Source: Prevotella sp. AGR2160
GTDB taxonomy: Bacteria; Bacteroidota; Bacteroidia; Bacteroidales; Bacteroidaceae
Reading direction: 5' to 3'
DNA: 64,000 nt
NCBI RefSeq assembly: GCF_000424185.1
Contig: NZ_AUJK01000011.1
Span: 37,657-101,656 of the forward strand
The notes beneath the pieces were generated by a model, which was not told the origin of the DNA, searched no databases, and saw only the letters and a program-made list of their open reading frames with translations. Shown here in pieces: positions 36,721 to 45,716 of the stretch. Both the position numbers and the translations under genes were made by a program. Within the stretch, counting starts at the first letter, position 1; each line of letters opens with the position of its first letter.

Positions 36721-37988
36721 TTTGTATAGAAATCAATAACGCGCGTGATGGCTTGTTGGCAGATGGGGCAGAAATAAGGTGTAGTGTTATCCCGCATACG
36801 ACAGTTGGGATAGCCACGGTAGACACCTTTCAAACTGTATCCGGCACCTTCGTAGAAGCCCACCTTGGGATCGTATTTTTTCAACTCTTTCTTCGCAGCT
36901 TTAGCCGGAGCGATAAGATTCTCCCATTTCCCATGGAAGTTAACCCTTGTGGTGATATTTTGTTCCCAGGGTTCAATGTCGTGTGGATACATAGGGATCT
37001 GTTCCTCCTCATAGGCATATTCATCAGCCAGTCCGGCGAAGCTATGGCCAAACTCATGCGTGACGACGGGACGGTACCATTTGTTATGTGTCATACTAAG
37101 GTTATAACTATTGAGAATGCCGCCGCCGCCATACTGATCTGTGTTGACGAGTACGATAATATGTTCGTAAGGCGTGCCGGCAAGCCAGTCATGGAGGTCC
37201 TTGAGATGGAGCGTGGTGAGATAGCGCTTACTGTAAAACGTGTCGAAATGGCTGTGCAGAGCCGTATTCTTCCAGATACCCTCAGACGGGGAACTCGTGC
37301 CACAGTCCTCAGAGGGAGATTCGACGGCGATGATGTTGAAGCAGTCACGGTGACTCTTGAAAGGTTCATGTGCGAAGATGGCGTCGATGGCGACTTTCGC
37401 GTCTTTGATGAAAGTGTCCATCTCCTGTTTCTGATAACCCTCAGCGACGAAGGCAATATGGATACAGCGACTGGTGTCACGAGCCTGCTGGAGTGTGACA
37501 AAAGGTGTGATATTACGTTCTCCGATATGACGAATAAGGATATCCGTCGGTACGACCTCATGGGTCAGTGTGGCAACGATATTGCGACGATTGTCACGCA
37601 GATCAACGGTGACTTCCACCGTGTCTTTTGGCATCGGGACGAGGAAAACATTTTCGAAACTCTTCGTCACGTGCTCAGCCTCTGGATAAGACTGCCACTC
37701 TTGGAAGAGGGTGGAGAAGGAGTTACGATAGATAACCTTTCCGTTCTGGTGGGAACGAACAGTGATCTGACCATTACCTTCCATGGGGAGTTCAGCGAGA
37801 TGCTGTCGTTTGCCGTACCACCGTGGAGAGGTACAGAGCTCATCGACGGCGATATGGGTCTCCTTGGCATTGCCGCTGAAGATATAATCGATCCTTAGCG
37901 TACGGTCTGTGAAGTAATCATTAAAGTTCTGTGCCTGAAGCGTCAGGGTTGCCAGAAATAAAAGTAACGTTGCGAATTTTCTCATCAT
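36717..37988 (-). CDS. M64-family (IgA-peptidase-like) metallopeptidase, secreted
   Basis: The 423-residue protein has a signal peptide (MMRKFATLLLFLATLTLQAQ). The zinc motif HEFGHSFAGLADEY lies near residue 290, with the HExGH and downstream DEY of M64 peptidases. An N-terminal beta-rich M64 domain precedes it. It is probably exported to the periplasm or surface. The family takes its name from an immunoglobulin A peptidase, but this substrate cannot be assumed. Coupled to the TPR gene. Confidence 0.9.
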   Translation of the reverse strand: MMRKFATLLLFLATLTLQAQNFNDYFTDRTLRIDYIFSGNAKETHIAVDELCTSPRWYGKRQHLAELPMEGNGQITVRSHQNGKVIYRNSFSTLFQEWQSYPEAEHVTKSFENVFLVPMPKDTVEVTVDLRDNRRNIVATLTHEVVPTDILIRHIGERNITPFVTLQQARDTSRCIHIAFVAEGYQKQEMDTFIKDAKVAIDAIFAHEPFKSHRDCFNIIAVESPSEDCGTSSPSEGIWKNTALHSHFDTFYSKRYLTTLHLKDLHDWLAGTPYEHIIVLVNTDQYGGGGILNSYNLSMTHNKWYRPVVTHEFGHSFAGLADEYAYEEEQIPMYPHDIEPWEQNITTRVNFHGKWENLIAPAKAAKKELKKYDPKVGFYEGAGYSLKGVYRGYPNCRMRDNTTPYFCPICQQAITRVIDFYTK

Positions 37989-38004
37989 TTCTCTATATTT
38001 TGTT

Positions 38005-38040
38005 GATTTTACCGGACGGTGTGGTTGCCCAGTCCGGTAA
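38005..38040 (-). terminator. Terminator of the glucosaminidase gene
   Basis: TTACCGGAC and GTCCGGTAA form a 9-bp stem with a 14-base loop, directly after the stop codon of the LysM gene on the minus strand. Confidence 0.7.
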
Positions 38041-38044
38041 TTGT

Positions 38045-38965
38045 TTATCTTACTCTTAGACGATCTCCAACGTGAATTTGGTAATCAGGAGTGAGATTGT
38101 TCATCTTATAGAGGCTCTTCAGTCTGATGGCATATTTCTGAGCGATATCATACATGCTCTCTCCGGGCTGGACGACATGGGGACGGTGTTTGAACTGTTT
38201 CGGTGCTTTCTTCCGTTTCTTACGGAGGAAGATGATGTCTCCCGGATGAAGGGCATCATGCTTGTTACGTTCATTATATTTAGCCAGTTTCCTCCATGAG
38301 ATACCCACTTCTTTGCCGATACTCTTGAAAGAGTCACCTTCACGGGCAATGAGATAGTAGTTTTTGTTGAAGATCTTAATGGGATGGAGTAGGCCGTTGG
38401 CACGCGTAGGCTGATCATTACCTGTATGGCGGGCCATGAAACGGTCGAAATTATGAGCCTTGTCATACTCTTGGAGATGATAGAGTTCGATGATATTGAT
38501 CAGACGGTCAGCGTAACGGGGATTGGTGGCGTAGCCACAGTCCTTCAGACCCCGTGCCCAACCTTTATAATCAGTGATGTCGAGCTGGAAGAGGCGGTTG
38601 TAACGGGGATGGGAGGTGAGAAACTTGCTGTGGTCCTCGTAGCTCTCACGGGCATTATTATAAACGCGGAAACACTCACCACGGGCATCATCGTCATGAT
38701 ACTGTGTAGGACCGGTCCATTCGTGACATTTGATGCCGAAATGGTTGTTGCCCTGTGTGACGAGGTCGCTGAGTCCTGCCCGGCTCTCGAAGACGCCCTG
38801 TGCGAGGGTGATGCTGGCGGGTATATGATAGCGCAGCATCTCCTCAATGGCCAGGTCTTTATACTGGTCAATATAGTTCTGGTAGGCACTGTTCCATTTC
38901 ATCTGCGCAGTGGCAGGTATGACGGCAGAGAGGACAGCGGCCATGATAATGATGATCTTCTTCAT
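38045..38965 (-). CDS. Glucosaminidase with two LysM domains
   Basis: From the ATG at 38965 the protein has 306 residues and a clear signal peptide (MKKIIIIMAAVLSAVIPATA). A glucosaminidase (GH73-like) domain covers about residues 25-165, with ITLAQGVFESRAGLSDL carrying the likely catalytic glutamate. Two LysM peptidoglycan-binding repeats follow (YYLIAREGDSFKSIGKEVG and HVVQPGESMYDIAQKYA). It probably cuts peptidoglycan glycan strands. A frame extending to 39031 starts upstream of the promoter. Confidence 0.93.
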   Translation of the reverse strand: MKKIIIIMAAVLSAVIPATAQMKWNSAYQNYIDQYKDLAIEEMLRYHIPASITLAQGVFESRAGLSDLVTQGNNHFGIKCHEWTGPTQYHDDDARGECFRVYNNARESYEDHSKFLTSHPRYNRLFQLDITDYKGWARGLKDCGYATNPRYADRLINIIELYHLQEYDKAHNFDRFMARHTGNDQPTRANGLLHPIKIFNKNYYLIAREGDSFKSIGKEVGISWRKLAKYNERNKHDALHPGDIIFLRKKRKKAPKQFKHRPHVVQPGESMYDIAQKYAIRLKSLYKMNNLTPDYQIHVGDRLRVR

Positions 38966-38988
38966 GTTGTAAATGGAAAATACGAATG

Positions 38989-38996
38989 CAAATTTA
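38989..38996 (-). promoter_or_regulatory. -7 box for the glucosaminidase gene
   Basis: TAAATTTG followed by CATTCG on the minus strand, 24 bases before the ATG. Confidence 0.65.
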
Positions 38997-39038
38997 CAAA
39001 TTTTTCGTGGAAAGGAATGAAAATACAACAAAATTTAG

Positions 39039-39046
39039 TAATTTTG
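39039..39046 (+). promoter_or_regulatory. -7 box overlapping the folK start
   Basis: TAATTTTG ends one base before the first ATG at 39048. Transcription should begin about four to six bases after the box, at or near the second ATG (39051), predicting a leaderless message. Confidence 0.6.
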
Positions 39047-39047
39047 C

Positions 39048-39422
39048 ATGATGCAGATAGAAAAGGAAGTCATATTGTTGTTGGGTTCTAATGTCAATCG
39101 TCATAAGAATCTCATAGCGGCCATGGGGGCATTGCAGCCTTCTCTTTTCTCCGGATGGTCTTGTTCGGAGTTGTTGAGGACGTCTCCCGTGGGCCTTGAT
39201 GGTCCCGATTTCATGAATGCGCTTGTTAAGGGAAAGACGTCTCTTTCTTATGATGATTTCCTCAAACTTACTAAAGATATTGAACGACAGCTGGGGCGTC
39301 GTCCCGGAGATAAGGCTAAGGGTAGGGTAATCATTGATATCGATATCCTTCTCTTTGACGGTATGCGTTATCATGAGAAAGACTGGGGAAGAGAATATGT
39401 CAAGAGACTGATGGAGAAGTAA
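39048..39422 (+). CDS. folK: Short HPPK-like protein (folate pathway pyrophosphokinase)
   Basis: The 124-residue protein shows the main HPPK blocks in order: LLLGSNVNRHKNL, SCSELLRTSPVG, GPDFMNALVKG and GRVIIDIDILLFDG, the last containing the Mg-binding aspartates. HPPK transfers pyrophosphate from ATP to hydroxymethyl-dihydropterin. Typical proteins are ~160 residues; this one is shorter, with little between the core blocks and a brief C-terminus, so activity is not certain. It ends at a GC-rich inverted repeat. Confidence 0.82.
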   Translation: MMQIEKEVILLLGSNVNRHKNLIAAMGALQPSLFSGWSCSELLRTSPVGLDGPDFMNALVKGKTSLSYDDFLKLTKDIERQLGRRPGDKAKGRVIIDIDILLFDGMRYHEKDWGREYVKRLMEK

Positions 39423-39428
39423 TCGTTG

Positions 39429-39529
39429 GCAGGGGCCGTCCCTTGTGGCGGCCCGATGCCGGTTTCGGCATTCATTTCCTGTATGATTCGGCGTTCCGCC
39501 GACGGGCCGCCACAAGGGACGGCCCCTGC
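39429..39529. repeat. GC-rich inverted repeat with perfect 27-bp arms
   Basis: GCAGGGGCCGTCCCTTGTGG... (39429-39455) is the exact complement of 39503-39529, separated by 47 bases that hold a further small palindrome (GATGCCGGTTTCGGCATTC). It lies between convergent folK and lolA-like genes. One arm also occurs at 23096-23122. Confidence 0.85.
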
Positions 39530-39536
39530 AAAGGGA

Positions 39537-40139
39537 TTATCTGAGGTCAATGACTTCTGCCTGCGGATAATCCTTGGCTCTGAAGGTGAAGAGGCCGTCG
39601 GGCTGGTTCTTAGCCTGGAAGCCGGAGACACGGATCGTACTCCAGTTACGGCCTTGCCGCATCTTCACCACTGAAGGCACATAGGTTCGGCTGTTGATGG
39701 TGATATACATCTCCTGTACCGTCCTTTTCTGGTTGGCAGCGACAAGGTGGACCACAAAGTTTCCACCCTGGCGCTTCATGGAAGTCTTATAACCAGTTTT
39801 ATAGATATGGATGAACGTATAGGGGTTCATGGCCATCTGCTGGGCCTGTGTGGGATTGGAGACATTCACCTCCTGTGTCCGCTTCATATAGCTCCATTGT
39901 GTCTTACCATTGAACCATACCGTGGCCACCGGTGTATGGGCATAGAATTTCTGTCCCTTGATGGCAATGGTGCCGGAGGTTGATCCGAAACTCTTGGAAG
40001 AGATGGAGAAGTTGGCCCGTGCGCCTCCCTTACGGCCGATGACGGCGGCGGTCTTGTTCAATACTTGTGTTGCCGTTTGTGCCGACATGGTGATGGTCAG
40101 TGTCAGCATGAGCAATAATGAAAGAAATAATCGTTTCAT
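39537..40139 (-). CDS. LolA-like lipoprotein chaperone
   Basis: The 200-residue protein has a signal peptide (MKRLFLSLLLMLTLTITMSAQ) and a LolA-type beta sheet pattern, with the WFNGKTQWSYMKRTQEVNVSNPT block typical of LolA-like proteins in Bacteroidota. It would carry lipoproteins across the periplasm. It is downstream of ftsK on the same strand, a conserved pairing, separated by one palindromic repeat copy. Confidence 0.85.
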   Translation of the reverse strand: MKRLFLSLLLMLTLTITMSAQTATQVLNKTAAVIGRKGGARANFSISSKSFGSTSGTIAIKGQKFYAHTPVATVWFNGKTQWSYMKRTQEVNVSNPTQAQQMAMNPYTFIHIYKTGYKTSMKRQGGNFVVHLVAANQKRTVQEMYITINSRTYVPSVVKMRQGRNWSTIRVSGFQAKNQPDGLFTFRAKDYPQAEVIDLR

Positions 40140-40168
40140 ATCTTCAAATATTTTTATGTTCTTGTGGT

Positions 40169-40196
40169 GGACGGATCATGATAAATCATGTCCTTA
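40169..40196. repeat. Palindromic repeat copy
   Basis: GGATCATGATAAATCATGTCCTTAC between ftsK and the lolA-like gene. Confidence 0.7.
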
Positions 40197-42782
40197 CTAT
40201 CCTCTGATCTGCGCGATAAGTTGGTTGAGCTGGTTCTCATCCTGGATGAGGACCTCACGCGGTTTGCTGCCCTGTGCGGGTCCGACGATGCCGGCTTCCT
40301 CCATCTGGTCCATGAGGCGTCCGGCACGGTTGTATCCGATGGAGAAACGGCGCTGAATCATACTCGTGGAGCCCTGCTGGCTGAGAACGATGGCATGGGC
40401 GGCTTCCTCGAAGAAAGGATCAAGGCTGCGGACATCCATGTTTCCGTTGCCGTTATTGCCGTTGCCGTTAGGATCTACGGGTTCAGGGAGAATGAGGGGC
40501 TCTACGGGACCGGGTTGATCGGCGATGTAGTTGTTGATGGCCTCCACCTCGGGGGTGTCGACGAAGGCGCACTGTACACGGACGGGCTCGTTGCCATTGA
40601 GATAGAGCATATCACCACGACCGATGAGCTGCTGGGCGCCTGTGCGGTCGAGGATCGTCTTACTATCGATACCGGCACTGACCTTGAAGGCGATACGTCC
40701 CGGGAAGTTGGCCTTGATATTACCGGTGATGATGCTCGTGGTAGGACGCTGTGTGGCGATGACCATATGAATACCGACGGCACGGGCGAGCTGGGCGATA
40801 CGTGCGATAGGCAACTCGATCTCCTTTCCAGCCGTCATAATCAGGTCGCCGAACTCATCGATGACGACAACGATGTAGGGCATATACTCGTGGCCCTTCG
40901 TCAGGTCGAGTTGATGGTTGACGAACTTACGGTTATACTCCTTGATATTACGTGCCCCGGCCATCTTCAGCATGTCGTAGCGGTGGTCCATAAGGGCACA
41001 GAGCGAGTTGAGCGTACGAACGACCTTCGTGACATCGGTGATGATCGGCTCGTCATCTGGGTCCACAACGGCCATGAAGTGGGGCGCGATCTTCGTATAG
41101 ATACTGAACTCCACCTTCTTCGGGTCGATGAGTACGAATTTCAACTCATTGGGATGTTTCTTATATAATAAAGAGGTGATGATGGCATTCAGACCGACAG
41201 ACTTACCCTGACCGGTGGCACCAGCGACGAGGAGGTGTGGCACCTTCGCGAGGTCAAACATGAAAACCTCATTGGTAATCGTCTTGCCAAGGGCGACGGG
41301 GAGCTCCATCTTCGTCTCCTGAAATTTCTTGGAGTCGAGGATACTCTTCATTGACACGATATGTGGTTTGGCATTCGGCACCTCAATACCGATGGTTCCC
41401 TTGCCGGGGATGGGGGCAATGATACGGATACCAAGGGCGGCAAGGCTCAGGGCGATATCGTCCTCGAGGTTTTTGATTCTGGAGATACGGACGCCTTCAG
41501 CGGGCTGAATCTCATAGAGGGTTATGGTCGGTCCGATGGTTGCCTTGATGGTCTTGATCTGCACGCCGAAATTACCCAGAACCTCGATGATGCGGTTCTT
41601 GTTGGCTATCTGCTCCTGCTCGTCAATGACGGGAGCGTCATCATCAGGATAACTCTTCAACAGGTCGAGGGTAGGGAAATGGTAACGGGTGAACGGCTCA
41701 CGTGGATTGATCGGCGTAGAAAGATCGATATCATCGCTGACCGTATTACTGGTGGATTTCTCCTCCTCGTGGGCAACAGATACTTCCATGCCTCCGAGAT
41801 CAGCAGCGGGGTGGATGGCTTCGGCCATGCGGTTCTCACGCTGTTGCTGGAGGAAAGTCGGTCTTTCTGGTTCTGTCGGAGTCACTTCTTCTGCTCCTTG
41901 CTCCCTGGTCTGTTTGGCCTGATTCTCTTTCTCCAACTGGTCAAGGTCGATGACGACGGGCTTGAGATCCTCTGGCTTTACGTCGGTTGCGGATGCTACT
42001 TCTTCCTGCTCCTCCTGTTCAGTATCATGCTGCTCCGACTCATTGTCGCCATAGAGCGTATTATCGGTCAGTGTCGCGTCATCAGTGGATGGCTCGTTGG
42101 GATTGGTGATCGTGAATTTTACCTTATTCCGAATGATCCCGACGGGATTGAGACACTTCCTGACAAATGTGATCGTCTCCGATGTGAGATAAGTGAGGAA
42201 AATGATTGCCGTTAAGATCAGAATGGCTGTCAAGCCCGGGGCACCGACAAGATTCTCCAAGTATTGAACAGAAAGAGCACCTATACCACCACCGGGATTC
42301 CATACCTCATCGCCGAGGATGGGAGCAAGAAACTTGGCAAAGGTGACACTGCTCCAAATCATGGTCACACTGAGACAGAGAAACCATTTCCATAGATTAA
42401 TCTTCTTGTAGACTCGCATGAGCTTTAAGGATACGAGAATGAAGAAAATGGGAATGAGAAAGGAGGGTAAGCCGAAATTGACAGAAATAAGATAGTAGGA
42501 CAGGATAGCTCCAAAGCTGCCACAGGTATTGGAGAATTCCTTACTGCTATTCATCCATTCACCCGGACGCATACGCTCCAGGATACTCTGATCGGCAGCA
42601 CTTGTCCCCAGATATGAAAACATTGCCCAGAGAAGCACGATAGAGACGACGAATAGGATCAGCCCGAGAATGAAGTCTACTCGCTCATCACTGATAATAT
42701 TTTGAAAGCCGACCGCCTCACCGCCTTTTCTCGTCGGTTTGCTGATATTCTTACTCTTACGGTCAGATTTTTTATGTGCCAT
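40197..42782 (-). CDS. ftsK: DNA translocase FtsK
   Basis: The start at 42782 (MAHKKSDRKSKN) gives 861 residues; the longer frame begins upstream of the promoter. Four to five membrane helices (residues ~35-210) anchor the protein at the septum. A short acidic Glu/Gln-rich linker follows, then the RecA-like motor with Walker A GATGQGKSVGLN and Walker B YIVVVIDEFGDL. The C-terminal gamma winged helix (QRRFSIGYNRAGRLMDQMEEAGIVG) recognises KOPS-like sites. It pumps chromosomes at division and activates XerCD at dif. Confidence 0.96.
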   Translation of the reverse strand: MAHKKSDRKSKNISKPTRKGGEAVGFQNIISDERVDFILGLILFVVSIVLLWAMFSYLGTSAADQSILERMRPGEWMNSSKEFSNTCGSFGAILSYYLISVNFGLPSFLIPIFFILVSLKLMRVYKKINLWKWFLCLSVTMIWSSVTFAKFLAPILGDEVWNPGGGIGALSVQYLENLVGAPGLTAILILTAIIFLTYLTSETITFVRKCLNPVGIIRNKVKFTITNPNEPSTDDATLTDNTLYGDNESEQHDTEQEEQEEVASATDVKPEDLKPVVIDLDQLEKENQAKQTREQGAEEVTPTEPERPTFLQQQRENRMAEAIHPAADLGGMEVSVAHEEEKSTSNTVSDDIDLSTPINPREPFTRYHFPTLDLLKSYPDDDAPVIDEQEQIANKNRIIEVLGNFGVQIKTIKATIGPTITLYEIQPAEGVRISRIKNLEDDIALSLAALGIRIIAPIPGKGTIGIEVPNAKPHIVSMKSILDSKKFQETKMELPVALGKTITNEVFMFDLAKVPHLLVAGATGQGKSVGLNAIITSLLYKKHPNELKFVLIDPKKVEFSIYTKIAPHFMAVVDPDDEPIITDVTKVVRTLNSLCALMDHRYDMLKMAGARNIKEYNRKFVNHQLDLTKGHEYMPYIVVVIDEFGDLIMTAGKEIELPIARIAQLARAVGIHMVIATQRPTTSIITGNIKANFPGRIAFKVSAGIDSKTILDRTGAQQLIGRGDMLYLNGNEPVRVQCAFVDTPEVEAINNYIADQPGPVEPLILPEPVDPNGNGNNGNGNMDVRSLDPFFEEAAHAIVLSQQGSTSMIQRRFSIGYNRAGRLMDQMEEAGIVGPAQGSKPREVLIQDENQLNQLIAQIRG

Positions 42783-42818
42783 ATATTTGTTTCTTTCTCT
42801 TTTTACAAATTCTTCTTG

Positions 42819-42826
42819 CAAAAATA
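42819..42826 (-). promoter_or_regulatory. -7 box for ftsK
   Basis: TATTTTTG followed by CAAG on the minus strand, 37 bases before the chosen ATG. Confidence 0.6.
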
Positions 42827-42869
42827 GTGAAAATTCTCCAAACACAACTCCTTTTTCGCGATTTTTTTT

Positions 42870-42877
42870 TAATTTTG
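42870..42877 (+). promoter_or_regulatory. -7 box for the exonuclease/rlmI-like operon
   Basis: TAATTTTG followed by CAAATTG, 23 bases before the ATG at 42900. Confidence 0.65.
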
Positions 42878-42899
42878 CAAATTGTAAGGTTAAAATGGA

Positions 42900-43562
42900 A
42901 TGAAGAAAATTTATAACAAGTTCGACAAGCATGCGATTGCGCAGCTTCCCCAAGTGCAGTTCCCCGGCAGGATCATCACGATTATCTCGCCGGGTGAGAC
43001 GGAGAAAGCCGTTGATTATCTGCTCGCCAGCGACATCCTGGGCGTAGACACGGAGACCAAGCCGTCATTCAAGAAAGGTCAGCATTTCCAGGTCTCTTTG
43101 CTTCAGGTCTCGAACAGAACGACTTGCTTCTTATTTCGTTTAAACCTTACAGGAATTACACCGGCTATCATGCGGCTTCTTGAAGATACGACTGTGCTGA
43201 AGGTGGGCCTGTCCTGGCATGATGATATCCTCGGTCTGGAACGTCGTCAGCAGTTTAAACCCGGATGGTTCGTTGACTTGCAGACATTGGCGCCTAAGTT
43301 AGGCATTGAGGATCTGAGTCTTCAGAAACTCTATGCAAACATTTTCCACATGAAAATATCCAAGGGGCAGCGCCTCTCCAACTGGTGTGCTGATAACCTC
43401 CGTGACTCCCAGAAACTTTATGCCGCCACGGATGCATGGACGTGTATACAGCTCTACGATGAGATGACACGCATGATTGAGACAGGTGATTATATTTTGG
43501 AGAAAGTCCCTGAGCCAGAGCCTGCCGTCGTCCCAACAAATAATGATAACAACAATGTATAA
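42900..43562 (+). CDS. RNase D-like 3'-5' exonuclease domain protein
   Basis: The 220-residue protein is a stand-alone DEDDy exonuclease domain: GVDTETKPSF (Exo I, D and E), GLSWHDDILGLE (Exo II) and YAATDAWTCIQLYDEM (Exo III with Y and D). It lacks the HRDC domains of true RNase D. It probably trims RNA or single-stranded DNA ends. The stop overlaps the rlmI-like start by 8 bases, a sign of coupling. Confidence 0.9.
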   Translation: MKKIYNKFDKHAIAQLPQVQFPGRIITIISPGETEKAVDYLLASDILGVDTETKPSFKKGQHFQVSLLQVSNRTTCFLFRLNLTGITPAIMRLLEDTTVLKVGLSWHDDILGLERRQQFKPGWFVDLQTLAPKLGIEDLSLQKLYANIFHMKISKGQRLSNWCADNLRDSQKLYAATDAWTCIQLYDEMTRMIETGDYILEKVPEPEPAVVPTNNDNNNV

Positions 43563-44742
43563 GAATATCTATCTCAAGCGTGGCAAGGACGAGAGCCTGA
43601 AGCGCTTCCATCCCTGGATCTTCAGTGGTGCCGTCCATCATGCCGATGAGGGCATCCAGGAGGGTGACATCGTCCGTGTCATCACCGCTGAAGGGAAATT
43701 CATTGCTGTCGGACATTTCCAGATCGGCAGCATCGTCGTCCGTGTCCTCAGTTTTGAGGATATCGTCATCGATCATGACTTCTGGTGCCAGCGCCTGAAG
43801 GCCGCCCTCGACATGCGGGTGGCTATCGGCATTGCCGACGCACCGAACAATAATACGTTCCGTCTCGTACATGGTGAGGGCGACAACCTCCCTGGTCTCG
43901 TCATCGACTGCTATGGCCGTACGGCCGTCATGCAGGCTCATTCCGTGGGTATGCATGTCTGTCGTATGGAGGTCGCCAAGGCCCTCATGGAGGTCATGGA
44001 CGGCCGCATCGACAACCTTTATTATAAGAGTGAGACGACCTTGCCTTACAAGGCCGGTCTCGACGAGGAGAACGGCTTCCTCATCGGTGGGGGCGCTCAT
44101 GTCGATAATGTCGCCATCGAGAACGGCTTGAAGTTCCATATCGACTGGCTGAAAGGTCAGAAGACGGGCTTCTTCGTCGACCAGCGTGACAACCGCTCGC
44201 TCCTAGAACATTATGCCAAGGGGAAGAGCGTACTCAACATGTTCTGTTATACGGGTGGCTTCTCCGTCTATGCCATGCGGGGCGGTGCCAAACTCGTGCA
44301 CTCCGTCGACAGCAGTGCCAAGGCCATCGAACTCGTCAATGAGAATATCGCCATGAACTTCCCCGGTGATGACCGCCATGAGGCTTATTGCGATGACGCG
44401 TTCAAATATCTCGATGAGCATGACGACAAGTATGACCTGATCATCCTCGACCCGCCGGCTTTCGCCAAGCACCGCAAGGCCCTTCACAATGCCTTGAAAG
44501 GTTATACACGATTGAATCTGAAAGGTCTCCAGCGTATCAAGCATGGTGGTATCCTCTTCACCTTCAGTTGTTCACAGGCTGTCAACAAGGATCAGTTCCG
44601 TGCCGCCGTCTTCACGGCTGCCGCTCAGGCCCATCGTCGGGTGCGCATCCTTCATCAGCTTCACCAGCCTGCCGACCACCCCATCAATATCTATCACCCC
44701 GAGGGTGAATATCTGAAAGGATTGGTTTTATACGTAGAATAA
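43555..44742 (+). CDS. RlmI-like class I rRNA methyltransferase
   Basis: From the ATG at 43555 the protein has 395 residues: an N-terminal PUA-like domain (LKRGKDESLKRFHPWIFSGAV), a central EEHD-like part, and a SAM-dependent Rossmann domain with VLNMFCYTGGFSVYA and LIILDPPAFAKH. This is the layout of RlmI (YccW), which methylates C1962 of 23S rRNA. The exact target here is inferred from family only. Confidence 0.92.
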   Translation: MYKNIYLKRGKDESLKRFHPWIFSGAVHHADEGIQEGDIVRVITAEGKFIAVGHFQIGSIVVRVLSFEDIVIDHDFWCQRLKAALDMRVAIGIADAPNNNTFRLVHGEGDNLPGLVIDCYGRTAVMQAHSVGMHVCRMEVAKALMEVMDGRIDNLYYKSETTLPYKAGLDEENGFLIGGGAHVDNVAIENGLKFHIDWLKGQKTGFFVDQRDNRSLLEHYAKGKSVLNMFCYTGGFSVYAMRGGAKLVHSVDSSAKAIELVNENIAMNFPGDDRHEAYCDDAFKYLDEHDDKYDLIILDPPAFAKHRKALHNALKGYTRLNLKGLQRIKHGGILFTFSCSQAVNKDQFRAAVFTAAAQAHRRVRILHQLHQPADHPINIYHPEGEYLKGLVLYVE

Positions 44743-44749
44743 ATCCACC

Positions 44750-44827
44750 GTCGTCTCGACAGATGGTGCAAATGTTGAATGGCCTGCCGTTGTCTCGACA
44801 GATGGTGCAAATGTTGAATGGCCTGCC
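44750..44827 (+). repeat. 39-bp tandem repeat, two units
   Basis: Two head-to-tail units of a 39-base sequence (TCTCGACAGATGGTGCAAAT... GGCCTGCC), one mismatch, follow the rlmI-like stop and run into the next interspersed repeat. Confidence 0.85.
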
Positions 44828-44864
44828 GTTGTGTGCTTGCGCTTTGCAAGCGCAAGGTAGCGCC
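44816..44864 (+). repeat. 49-bp hairpin repeat, copy 1
   Basis: GAATGGCCTGCCGTTGTGTG followed by the hairpin CTTGCGCTTTGCAAGCGCAAG and GTAGCGCC. A copy with one mismatch is at 45651-45699. Both copies sit just upstream of a plus-strand gene (kdsB, tilS). Confidence 0.85.
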
Positions 44865-44890
44865 GAATAGATAAAAAAAGACATACTAAA

Positions 44891-45628
44891 ATGAAATATA
44901 TTGGAATTATTCCGGCCCGTTATGCTTCCACCCGCTTCCCGGGTAAGCCGCTGGCTGTCCTCTGCGGAAAGACCGTGATCGAGCGGGTCTATGAGCAGGC
45001 AGCCGTCTGTCTCGACGAGGCTTATGTGGCCACGGATGACGAGCGGATCTTCAACGAGGTCGTGCGCTTCGGCGGCAAGGCCGTCATGACGCGTAAGGAC
45101 CATAAGAGTGGTACCGACCGCATTGAGGAAGCTATGGAAAAGATCGGCGGCGACTGGGATGTCGTCGTGAATATTCAAGGTGATGAACCGTTCATCCAGC
45201 GCTCACAGATCGAGACGGTATGTCATTGTTTCGACGATCCGCAGACGCAGATCGCCACCATCGGCAAACCGTTCACGACGATGGAGGCCGTCAAGAACCC
45301 CAACTCCCCGAAGATCGTTGTCGACAACAAGGGTTTTGCCCTCTATTTCTCCCGCAGCGTCATCCCTTTCGTCCGTGGCGTCGACGAGAAGGAGTGGCTG
45401 GAACATTATCCCTTCCTGAAGCACCTCGGCCTCTATGCCTATCGTCGTGAGGTCCTCCGTGCTGTCACGGCCCTGCCCCAGAGCAGTCTGGAGAAGGCCG
45501 AGAGTCTCGAGCAGCTCCGTTGGCTGCAGAACGGCTTCCGTATCAAGGTCGGCACCACCGATGTCGAGACTGTCGGCATCGATACCCCCGAGGACCTGAA
45601 GCGCGCCGAGGCCTTTCTGAAAAACTGA
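44891..45628 (+). CDS. kdsB: 3-deoxy-manno-octulosonate cytidylyltransferase KdsB
   Basis: The 245-residue enzyme activates Kdo as CMP-Kdo for lipid A-core synthesis. The N-terminal nucleotide-binding signature IPARYASTRFPGKPLA, then VVVNIQGDEPFI and the C-terminal TVGIDTPEDLKRAE are all present, and length is normal. It lies between two copies of a 49-bp hairpin repeat. Confidence 0.96.
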   Translation: MKYIGIIPARYASTRFPGKPLAVLCGKTVIERVYEQAAVCLDEAYVATDDERIFNEVVRFGGKAVMTRKDHKSGTDRIEEAMEKIGGDWDVVVNIQGDEPFIQRSQIETVCHCFDDPQTQIATIGKPFTTMEAVKNPNSPKIVVDNKGFALYFSRSVIPFVRGVDEKEWLEHYPFLKHLGLYAYRREVLRAVTALPQSSLEKAESLEQLRWLQNGFRIKVGTTDVETVGIDTPEDLKRAEAFLKN

Positions 45629-45650
45629 TCCTCTCGTAGGTTGCGGTGTA

Positions 45651-45699
45651 GAATGGCCTGCCGTCGTGTGCTTGCGCTTTGCAAGCGCAAGGTAGCGCC
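45651..45699 (+). repeat. 49-bp hairpin repeat, copy 2
   Basis: Nearly identical to 44816-44864 and ends 17 bases before the tilS start; the hairpin may lie in the tilS leader. Confidence 0.85.
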
Positions 45700-45716
45700 A
45701 ATGCCATCATTTGAAT

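Noticed and set aside
42783..42953. N-terminal extension of FtsK (and similar extensions of queC, patatin, glucosaminidase, lipoprotein, nucleoside phosphorylase)
   Set aside because: These extensions lie upstream of promoter boxes or inside neighbouring repeats and lack family similarity.
44750..44864. CRISPR array
   Set aside because: The 39-bp units are head to tail without spacers, there are only two, and no cas gene is in the window.
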